Below, piece after piece: positions 12,601-24,600 of a DNA stretch of 64,000 nt. Position numbers and translations under genes: made by a program. Position 1 is the first letter of the stretch, and every line of letters starts with the position of its first letter. Below the pieces are notes generated by a model. It was not told the origin of the DNA and did not search any database. It saw nothing but the letters and a program-made list of their open reading frames with translations. The stretch is from Owenia fusiformis (taxonomy: Eukaryota; Annelida; Polychaeta; Sabellida; Oweniidae). The stretch spans positions 40,835,394 to 40,899,393 of the forward strand of contig CAIIXF020000005.1 in assembly GCA_903813345.2 (NCBI GenBank), given 5' to 3'.

Positions 12601-15600
12601 AATCAACAGCAATAAATCAAAACAATCCTATGATAATGTAACCTTATTTTCTAAGTTGAACACAAATAGAAATCATCATTTACTCTCTAGTAGTAATTAC
12701 CGATAATTGAATGAGGCCAGTTACAACTTTGTCAAACAACTTAACACAATGTCAATTGCGAAAGTCTAGTTAAGGGTTTAGGAAGAGCTTTATATATTTG
12801 TCTGTTTCTTTGAAGGTGCCACTTAAGGGTTTAGGAAGAGCTTTCTGTTTCTTTCAGGGGGCCAGTTAAGGGTTTAGGAAGAGCTTTATATGTTTGTCTG
12901 TTTCTTTCAGGGGGCCAGTTAAGGGTTTAGGAAGAGCTTTATATATTTGTCTGTTTCTTTCAGGGGGCCAGTTAAGGGTTTAGGAAGAGCTTTATATATT
13001 TGTCTGTTTCTTTCAGGGGGCCAGTTAAGGGTTTAGGAAGAGCCAAGATGATGCAGCTTGCAGCAGCAGGGACAAAAAATAGCCCAGAAAATGTGCCTAA
13101 ACGTAAGAATATTTCTGTTTACTATGGTTTTTATGTCATCACCAAAAAGTGGTGACATATTGTTATGGTCTCGATTTTTGTGACGGCGGTTGGTGATCAT
13201 CGGATGGAGGTTGGTGGTTGGCGGTTGCTGATCGGCGTCTGTAACAAATTCTTACAACTTCCAATTATTTAACAAATACTGTTTTAACTGACATCAGTTT
13301 TTTTCAAAATCATCGACAAGTTTTCTGAAGTTCAAATCTGACTTAAGATTTAAGATTTGCCCTTCAATGACCTTCTCAAGATCAAAAATAGGTTAAAAAG
13401 GCCCCTTTTCAACTTGTTTCAAATTGGCCGAATTTTTTTTCAAAATCATCTACAAGTTCTCAAAGGTTCAAATCTGATTATAGATTTGACCTTTAATGAC
13501 CTTCTCAAGTTAAAAAAAGATTCATAATATTGTGAGCAACTAGATGGTGACATTTTGTCATGTTAATGCCTTTTTTTTAAGAGATCTTTTTTCAACTTGC
13601 TTCAAATTGACCAATTTTTTTTTTAATCATCTACAAGTTCTCAGAAGTTCAAATCTGACTTTAGATTTGAGATTTCACCTCCAATGACCTTCTTAAGGTC
13701 AGAAAAGGCTAAAAAGGCCCCTTTTCAACTTGTTTCAAATTGGCCAAATTTTTTTTCAAAATCATCTACAAGTTCTCAAAGGTTCAAATCTGATTATAGA
13801 TTTGACCTTAAATGACCTTCTCAAGTTAAAAAAAGATTCATAATATTGTGAGCAACTAGATGGTTACATTTTGTCATGTTAATGCCTTTTTTTTATTTTT
13901 ATTTAAATTTCTGTGCTACTTTTTACTATAGTTGCTTTAGTGAATTGATTGCTGTGCTTGCCTGCTTGTTTGATGCTGTATGATTATACGTATGCATGTA
14001 TATTATATATAAAGTTAAGTACATGAAGGTCATAATATCAATACTTTTCTTCATAAACACTAAACAAAAGAAAACAAAGATTTGGTTTATTGGAGAGGGG
14101 AATAACCTACCTGACTTGACTTTTATCATTCATGTGTTTTAATTCAGCATACAACTTCTTCTGCGATATCTTACACTGCTACGTAAAATGCTTGTTATAA
14201 GAATATAGGAACCTTATTGTTGGGTTGAGTATCAGTGAACCATAGATGACAAAGGTGGTTTGTGGTTCCAGCTGCAGTTCCAAAGATACGCACCATGTCA
14301 CAACGTTACGGCGCAGCCAGCCCTCCAAGACCCTCCAAGAGTGACTCCTCTGAGCAGAACTCTCCACAGAGACCCAATCCTTCACCCTCAGGACCCACCA
14401 AACCTTCACCCCAGCCTGTTGTTACGCCATCACCCACAGGAGTTCTCAAACAGACACCCACACAGCACCCCAGTCCAGGGTCAGTCAATCCTACACAGCC
14501 ATCCCCCAAACAATCATCCCCCCATGTAACTAGTCCCAACCCTAGTCTTCATACACCTAGTCCCCAAGCTCTATTAGAGTCTGGTCCACCCACATTGTCA
14601 GATCACCCAGATGCCCCTCCAGAGTTGAAGTCAGGCTATGATTCAGATACCTCAAACCAGAGTTCTGCTAGTAAATCTTATGGTCGAGGTGGTAGGGGTC
14701 GAGGAAGGAGGGGGAACAATTACAATGTGAGGGGTGGTACACCCAGATTCAATGTACCTTATTCTCACCAGCAGTATGCCTACCCACCAGCTCCTCTTCA
14801 TGCTTTATGCCAATGTGCAGATTGTGTACAACCTCACATGCAGCAGCAGTACTACCCCCCAGTCCAGGGTTATATGCCCCAGAGTGGATACCAGCCCCAG
14901 GGTGGTTACTACCCTCATGGTGGCTACAACTACCAACATAACTTCCAGTATAATCCAAGAGGTGGGCGAAGGGGAGGGCCACGCTACCAGGGGCCTCAAC
15001 GGGGAGGTCACATACAGCAGTCAGAAAACCCCATGGGATCCTCACATACACCTGGGACTGAGGGTAAGTTCTGCTCATGGAAATAACAAATTTGATTTAC
15101 ACTTATGTAAGTGTGTAAGCATTACATTTTCATTGACTCTCAACTGGAAAAACGTAATAATTCAAACCATATTCTTAAAGCAACTCTCTTAGACTTTAGA
15201 GGGTGAAATTAGAGATTTTAAACTAAGTGTCTCAAGAAAATAGTCCCACCTTTCTATAAGATTTGGTGCTAAAAATAGCTGATCCATGGATATATATCAT
15301 TTTGAAAATTAGAATAGAGAAAGACATTTTTGAGATCCTTCAACTCACCATGACAAGGAATAGATTCTCTAAATGAAAGTTGAAATAAAACATCTTAAAT
15401 TCTTATTGTAACTTGCAATACTTTGTCTGGCATGTATTACCATTAAATAGCCATTAAATAATGGCCATTGGGGTAAGGTCAAAGAAACTTAGTAGAATGA
15501 AAGAACTTTGAACAAGGTTGTATAAAATAACACTTTTTACAGATGCTTTTAATTAACATTTGTTTGGGTTACAATTCTGGCTCACTCACTAGTAGACTGC

Positions 15601-18600
15601 ACTTTGTTTCAATTGAATTGCTCTACTCCAAAAATTCCTGTGCTTCCATATATAGCCTAATTATAAAGTATAGAAGAATTGGTAGTTTTTTTATGCCTTG
15701 TCTGATCCTTGCTTTGCTAGTGATTCAAACCCTTAATGCTGTTCTATTTAACATTGTAGCTAAACCATTACATAACAATGGCTTCTTCTTAATAGCATAT
15801 TTAGTTTTGTAAATTGTCAATGATTAAGAATTTTTATTACACTTTGGCTGATAAAACTGCTAGTAGAATTCCAAAGTTTTCTCAAATTCAGAATACTTCT
15901 GAATCCACCCTCCCTCATATTCTCATATATATCTTTCACTAGGTCCTGGAATGAAGAAGACTCCCAAACCAGTACGACCTCCTAGGCCATGTAATGTCTG
16001 CAAATCAATGACATCCAAGTATTGCACATCTTGCCAGTATATACACTACTGCTCCAGGGAATGTCAGACAAAAGATTGGGCCGACCATAAAGTAAAATGT
16101 TCCCATTTCAAGTAAGTAATTTACATAATTTGTAATCAAGTTTATTTATCAATCCTGAAAGCACTAAAAAAGTAATAATAATATTAGAACTATGTGTATT
16201 TAAAGTGGTACTGTCTGTAATTATCCCAACGAACGAAGTTCGGTAGGGATATAGTGAAGCCCTCCGTCCGTCCATCTGTCCGTCCGTCCGTCAGTCAGTC
16301 AGTCCGTCCATCTGTCCGGAAGATAACTCAAATACTAGTAGATGGATTTTCTTCATATTTAGTGGAAAGATGTATATTGGTGAATAGTTTTACGCAAGAT
16401 GGCCGCCGCTTTAAAAATGACGGGACTTTTTCGCAAAAATCATAAATTTTTCATTCTAAACCAAAGTAATTAATATTATTGTTTGAAATTTTGGTAGTAT
16501 ATTCACAACATTTATCTATTTTACATATATTCCGTGTTTTTCATCCTGACCCCCAGGGGCCGTGTATGGGGGGACAGGAAAACAGAAATTTTCTAGATCT
16601 TTCTGAAGTATAGCTTTATTATACTCAAATGAAAGGCAATTAAGAGTAGATTGCAAATATTGTATCTTTTTCTGATTCGAGCCTTGTAAATTTCAAAATG
16701 GCCGTCTAATGTACGATTTCGCAATAATTTTTCGATCCCTTCAAAGTATGGCTATATTATACTCAAATTGAAGGAATTTTGGAGTAGATCACAATTATGG
16801 TATTATTTTTCAGATTTGTATCTCTGAAAATTCAAAATGGCTGCTTTGCAGTAATTCGCAATTCTAAAATCTAATTTTTTCAATTTTAACCAAAGTAATG
16901 AGTATAATTGATTGGAATTGGGTAATTGATATTTTGTTCGTTGGGATTTGCTACTCCGTGGAGTTGCCGTTATCTAGTATTAGCATTTTTATTATCCCAG
17001 TGTTATGTCTTCTCATTAAGCCTGGATTAAATGTCAATTGGGAGAGGGCAGAGCCCATAAAACACGAGGAAAAACATTGTAGTAAGGGTCCAGAGTGTTT
17101 AATCCATCTTTGTATTTACATAAATATACGTACAAGAAATAATGAAACAAAAATTGACAAAAAATGTTTTGTTTTTAGAGGGTTAGGTGACTTGGAGAGT
17201 AAGTTTGATATTAGTATAGGAGAAAATCTCATCAACCCCCCTGCAGGTGCTGTCAATCACAATGCAGGTGCTGCCAATCCCCCTGCAACTGCTGCCAATC
17301 CCCCTACAGGTGCTGCCAATCCTACAGCTACTGCCAATCCCCATACAGGTGCTCCCAATCCTCCTGTAGATGCTGTCAACAAATCTCAGACAGGTATAGT
17401 TATGTCGTCAACACAAGTGGTGAAATATTGTAATAGTCTACAACATTTTTGTTGATATGGTGTATGGTGGTTGGTGGGTGGTGTTTGACATTTGGTGTTT
17501 GGCATCATTAAAAATGGTGACAATGTGCTCTTCACTACACTTCTTTCTATAATTGTAAGAGTATTAATGAATGTTTTATACCATTCATTATTCATCAGAT
17601 AAGATTTTATGTTTTTCTTCAAATATTAACTGTTTCAAAACAATAGTCAGTGTTTGATATTATTTTTGCAGTTGAAGCCAGTCATGACAAGGAAGAGAAA
17701 GCCAAGTCTCCATCTCCCGTTGGTGATGCTCCTGCACGGTCAGTTAGTCCTGGGGCCCCAAGAGTCAAGTCATTCAGGATCCAACATGAGAAAATTCCAG
17801 AAACCAGTAAAGTATGCAAACACAACTCATGGTGTAAATGTTATGGAGCTCTCTATATTAAAGCCATCGGCCTCCATAGATTGTTCAAACTAATGACTAA
17901 ATAAAGGAAAAATGGAGGGAGTAGACCATTTCGCTAGGACCAAAATAATATTACTCCTATATCAATTCAGCTAGTTCTAAAATAATATCAATTCAGACTT
18001 GTGCTTAGACATGCTTATTACTATCAGCATATTTAGGTCATTTATCAGCATATTTAGGTCATGTGCATCAATCAATCATTCATTATCATTCTAGGTTGTA
18101 ATCCAGGAATTCTACTCACCAAAGAATATTTGGGTCAACATTGCCACCAAACAAATAGAGAACAGTCTCAATGAACTCGGAGCCAGTATGCAAAAGGTGA
18201 GAATGGAAAATTGAGCCAGGCCACAGGAAAAGGGGTCTTATCACAGATTTTTTCAATATTCTGATTTTTTGTTTATCTTAAAAAGCACAAAGAAACCTTT
18301 CAAATGAGCCATGGCTTATGTCCTAACAATTTTTCCTTGCATATATAGACCAAAAAGTCGGATCTGAATTTAGCACATTTTCCTCTTAAATCGTGGGCTC
18401 ATTTTTGGCTCTGTAGCACAATATTAATTTATATTTATTTGAGTTGTGTGCGGTTTGGAGTCGCTTGATCACTATTTTAACCCAATATGTTATATCAATT
18501 ATTGGGTTTACATGATTTCAACATAATTCTTACAGAAACATTAGTTGATCTATCTCAATTTAATACTATATTCTTATACCGAAGGGGTCCCTATCGCTCA

Positions 18601-21600
18601 GAAATATATTACAATACACGATATATTTGATATATGTTTTTACTTACTTTAGTTGCAGTACATTAACCTGTTCCTTACATGCACTTTGGTTGGTGCTGGG
18701 GAGGCTGGTGGGCTTTCCAGGTTGTGAGTTCGCAAACTGATTCCCGCCAATTGTAGTCATGTGACATTTCCTCCTTATCACATGATCTTTGTAAATTAAC
18801 ATTAACTCACCTATGCAGTTGTGCCATCTATACATCACTTACGAGATAGGTACAACTGTATGAATATCTAGTGATCTAAGCCAACTCCAAAACACATAAA
18901 TATTTATATTTCATATAAGTCATTTTTGTGATAAGACTGGTTTTCCTATGGCCAGGCTCAATTATCAAAGAATAAGAACTATAATTCATTATGGGCCCCG
19001 TGTTAAGTTTGAAAATATAGTGGGTAAAACTTGATATGGGGCCTTTAAACATTTATATCATTGGTAAAAGTGGCATTTACACACCTGACAATCTGTTGCC
19101 TCTCTCCTGAAGAAAATATGGAGAATTTAATGGTAAATCCGAAAACAAAAATGAAAATCAGGAGACTGATAAATTGCCTGGGAGGCCTCTTAAAAAGGTT
19201 CAGCTTTGTAGATATCTCCTAAAATTGAGAAAATCCAAATGAGAACACTGTGTTACAAAATGCAAATGAATTATTGTATTTATTTATGCTTAAAAAAGCA
19301 TGAGATGAATTAAGGATTTAAGCCCTGGACTCAGTGCATTTTGGACCGAGTATCATTCCTCCAAGGTGTTGTTTGAAACTTTGCATGAGATTTGCAGAAT
19401 CAAGTGCTAAGTTTAGGAAACAGCGGCCGATTGGAAAAAATCAGCCACAATGCATTGAGTCTTGGGCTTAAATTCTTTTCACACATAATAACATTGCAAA
19501 ATATTTTATACAATATCACTGAAATGATACAAAAGGATCTTTTAAAGAATATATTTACAAGGAAACTTTTTGCAAGGGTCAAGTTGTCACCTTGACAACT
19601 ATTCAACACCATTTTACCTGTATAAGCACTAGCCTTGTTATTCCCTATTATTCTATTTTAAGATTTTTACTCAAATATGAAATTGATCATCTAATAGGTT
19701 CCATTAGTTTAACTAGAATAAAAAAATCACCTTGGTTGCATTAGAGAAGAATATTACAATGCAGTTTTATGAAATAGCGTGTTCTGATTGGCTGGAATTG
19801 GACACCCTTGCCTAGCCAGTTATATGTAAATAATATAAAAGGAATCTGAATGGTTCATGATCTTTCATGAAACAGGCATACCAGAGTTCAGAGAACAAGG
19901 CACCTAACAGCTATACACCTGAAAAGGGGGAGTTGATAGCGGCCAAGTTTAAAGATGGTGCTTGGTATCGTGCCCAGGTAGAGTGTATCAACCAGAACAT
20001 GACATTAACTGTACTGTTTGTGGACTACGGAAACAAAGATGATGTACACATCAAAGACACCCGAAAAATCAATGAGGGATTTATCAATTTGAAAAAACAG
20101 GTACATGTATGTTTCATTATTTCTGTGCTTTGAGAAATTACACTAAAAACATGTAGTAATGGTTTCACATATGTGGATATGTTACTGGGTGAGAAATTTC
20201 TAGGGTGTCCCATGTACACTGGGACTACCAAATTAAGCGTAAAGTTGAACTCGTGGGGTAAGGTACTACACAAGGGTCATGAAATTTAGCAAACTGATGT
20301 TTTCATTGCTTTTATGTAAATGTCTATAGCAACATCCTAGACAGTGAACTTGCCAGTGAATTTCATAGTTAAACTATTACACAAATCCATAATGCAGTAT
20401 ACAGTATAATGCGCGGTAATGATATGATACAACAAGGGAATTTGAATTTGCATTATACCATATCTCAGGTTTGCTAAATTTCATCACCCTCGTGTTGTAC
20501 CATACCCCGCGTTTTCAACTGTCACGCTTAATTTGGTACAGTCCCTGTGATGTAATATAACAATACATAGTAGTGATAATGATTGGCTGTTTTATTTAGA
20601 TATTTGTGTAGAGCATTAAATGGCTTCAGGGATTTGAGTGTGCAGTTTGTGAGTTATTGCACTGAATTGACTATAGATCTTCCTCTGGATATGGTGACCT
20701 TAGTGAAGAATTCTGCTTTTGTTTAGCTACAATTGAGACTAAAATGTGCAATAAACTTTAGCTTGTTTTCTCCATGTTTTTCAATAGGGAATCCAGTGTG
20801 CATTGTATGGTGTTGAAAGTGAAACTTCATGGCCAAGCAATCTTGCAGGTGTAGTCAAGACTTTCTTGGGGACAAATAGCCAGCTAGTGTGCAAATACAG
20901 GGGTCAGAGAAACAGTGAGCGGCAGGTAGACCTCATGCATCCACAGAGTAAGTAGTTCACTGCTGTATGTGGACTAAAAACTAGGCTAGGCTAATTGAAA
21001 TTTCTGCATTGTTTTTATAAGAAATAAATACTGAAAGTGTGAAATAACATCCCATTTACAATTTTGTTTACATGTTCTACTCATATTCACGTTGCTACAA
21101 TGCTTTGAAGCTGCAATATAAATATTTCTAATGCTGTTGTTTTCTTTGCCTATTTTAGCTGGTAAATCTCTGGCTGAACACCTTGCAGAGAAGGGTTTGT
21201 GTAGGCTTCAAGGGGTCTCCAACAGAAATCGTTCTCAGTCAGGGGGGTCCACTGGGTCTGACAATTCTCCAAGGGAACCAAGTCCCAAAGATAACAAATC
21301 TTCATTCCACCCAACTGAAACTCGTCAAGCTCCCCAAGAGGCCAATCAAGCTGCCCAAGGGGCAAGTAAATCTCCCCAAGGGGCTCGTCCTAAAGAAAGT
21401 CAGTCCCAACAGGATACTCATCAAAAGGAGCGACAAGTGGCCCAAGGTGCTAGACCAAAATCTCCAAGGTAATTATTGTTGTTGACAGAACTGTAGAGTT
21501 GATATGGTTAGGCCCTTTGTTCATTATTTCTTGGAAATGTGGAAAATGCCTGTTTGTGCTCATAACATATGCTTTGCCCAAAAAGAATTAATGCGGAAAT

Positions 21601-24600
21601 TCTAATATTTAAAAAAGAAAGACAAATAACTTTTTCTCAAAAATATTTTTTTCTTGAAAAAATAAGTTGTTCCAAAAGTAACAACTGTTTGATAAATCAA
21701 AAACAGACTTTCAAACTTCACAGAGGTAGTGTCACTCTCAAGGTCTTACATGTTAAGATGTTATTTCAGGTACAAAAGCAAGACGAAGGAGTTACAGTTA
21801 AACAAGCAATTAATGGCTGTAGTGACAGAGTTAGTGTCACTCTCAAGGTCTTACATGTTAAGATGTTATTTCAGGTACAAAAGCAAGACGAAGGAGTTAC
21901 AGTTAAACAAGCAATTAATGGCTGTAGTGACAGAGTTAGTGTCACCCTCAGAGTTCTTACATGTTAAGATGTTATTTCAGGTACAAAAGCAAGATGAAGG
22001 AGTTACAATTAAACAAGCAATTAATGGCTGTAGTGACAGAGTTAGTGTCACCCTCAGAGTTCTTACATGTTAAGATGTTATTTCAGGTACAAAAGTAAGA
22101 TGAAGGAGTTACAATTAAACAAGCAATTAATGGCTGTAGTGACAGAGGTAGTGTCACTCTCAGAGTTCTTACATGTTAAGATGTTATTTCAGGTACAAAA
22201 GCAAGATGAAGGAGTTACAGTTGAACAAGCAATTAATGGCTGTAGTGACAGAGGTAGTGTCACCCTCAGAGTTCTTACATGTTAAGATGTTATTTCAGGT
22301 ACAAAAGCAAGATGAAGGAGTTACAATTAAACAAGCAATTAATGGCTGTAGTGACAGAGGTAGTGTCAACCTCAGAGTTCTTACATGTTAAGATGTTATT
22401 TCAGGTACAAAAGCAAGATGAAAGAGTTACAATTAAACAAGCAATTAATGGCTGTAGTGACAGAGGTAGTGTCACCCTCAGAGTTCTTACATGTTAAGAT
22501 GTTATTTCAGGTACAAAAGCAAGATGAAGGAGTTACAGTTGAACAAGCAATTAATGGCTGTAGTGACAGAGGTAGTGTCACCCTCAGAGTTCTTACATGT
22601 TAAGATGTTATTTCAGGTACAAAAGCAAGATGAAGGAGTTACAGTTAAACAAGCAATTAATGGCTGTGGTGACAGAGGTAGTGTCACCCTCAGAGTTCTT
22701 ACATGTTAAGATGTTATTTCAGGTACAAAAGCAAGATGAAAGAGTTACAATTAAACAAGCAATTAATGGCTGTAGTGACAGAGGTAGTGTCACCCTCAGA
22801 GTTCTTACATGTTAAGATGTTATTTCAGGTACAAAAGCAAGATGAAGGAGTTACAGTTAAACAAGCAATTAATGGCTGTAGTGACAGAGGTAGTGTCACC
22901 CTCAGAGTTCTTACATGTTAAGATGTTATTTCAGGTACAAAAGCAAGATGAAGGAGTTACAGTTAAACAAGCAATTAATGGCTGTAGTGACAGAGGTAGT
23001 GTCACCCTCAGAGTTCTTACATGTTAAGATGTTATTTCAGGTACAAAAGCAAGATGAAGGAGTTACAGTTAAACAAGCAATTAATGGCTGTAGTGACAGA
23101 GGTAGTGTCACCCTCAGAGTTCTTACATGTTAAGATGTTATTTCAGGTACAAAAGCAAGATGAAGGAGTTACAGTTAAACAAGCAATTAATAGCTGTAGT
23201 GACAGAGGTAGTGTCACCCTCAGAGTTCTTACATGTTAAGATGTTATTTCAGATACAAAAGCAAGATGAAGGAGTTACAATTAAACAAGCAATTAATGGC
23301 TGTAGTGACAGAGGTAGTATCACCCTCAGAGTTCTTACATGTTAAGATGTTATTTCAGGTACAAAAGCAAGATGAAGGAGTTACAGTTAAACAAGCAATT
23401 AATGGCTGTGGTGACAGAGGTAGTGTCACCCTCAGAGTTCTTACATGTTAAGATGTTATTTCAGGTACAAAAGCAAGATGAAAGAGTTACAATTAAACAA
23501 GCAATTAATGGCTGTAGTGACAGAGGTAGTGTCACCCTCAGAGTTCTTACATGTTAAGATGTTATTTCAGGTACAAAAGCAAGATGAAGGAGTTACAGTT
23601 AAACAAGCAATTAATGGCTGTAGTGACAGAGGTAGTGTCACCCTCAGAGTTCTTACATGTTAAGATGTTATTTCAGGTACAAAAGCAAGATGAAGGAGTT
23701 ACAGTTAAACAAGCAATTAATGGCTGTAGTGACAGAGGTAGTGTCACCCTCAGAGTTCTTACATGTTAAGATGTTATTTCAGGTACAAAAGCAAGATGAA
23801 GGAGTTACAGTTAAACAAGCAATTAATGGCTGTAGTGACAGAGGTAGTGTCACCCTCAGAGTTCTTACATGTTAAGATGTTATTTCAGGTACAAAAGCAA
23901 GATGAAGGAGTTACAGTTAAACAAGCAATTAATAGCTGTAGTGACAGAGGTAGTGTCACCCTCAGAGTTCTTACATGTTAAGATGTTATTTCAGGTACAA
24001 AAGCAAGATGAAGGAGTTACAATTAAACAAGCAATTAATGGCTGTAGTGACAGAGGTAGTATCACCCTCAGAGTTCTTACATGTTAAGATGTTATTTCAG
24101 GTACAAAAGCAAGATGAAAGAGTTACAATTAAACAAGCAATTAATGGCTGTAGTGACAGAGGTAGTATCACCCTCAGAGTTCTTACATGTTAAGATGTTA
24201 TTTCAGGTACAAAAGCAAGATGAAGGAGTTACAATTAAACAAGCAATTAATGGCTGTAGTGACAGAGGTAGTATCACCCTCAGAGTTCTTACATGTTAAG
24301 ATGTTATTTCAGGTACAAAAGCAAGATGAAAGAGTTACAATTAAACAAGCAATTAATGGCTGTAGTGACAGAGGTAGTGTTACCCTCAGAGTTCTTACAT
24401 GTTAAGATGTTATTTCAGGTACAAAAGCAAGATGAAGGAGTTACAGTTGAACAAGCAATTAATGGCTGTAGTGACAGAGGTAGTGTCACCCTCAGAGTTC
24501 TTACATGTTAAGATGTTATTTCAGGTACAAAAGCAAGATGAAGGAGTTACAGTTAAACAAGCAATTAATGGCTGTAGTGACAGAGGTAGTGTCACCCTCA

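Noticed and set aside
14749..15078. Antisense 109-codon open frame over exon 6
   Set aside because: Shadow of the sense Pro/Gly/Arg-rich exon, whose RG motifs and splice phases are convincing.
16254..16445. Open frame reading SVRPSVRPSV
   Set aside because: Produced by a TCCG/TCAG simple repeat inside a dispersed element.
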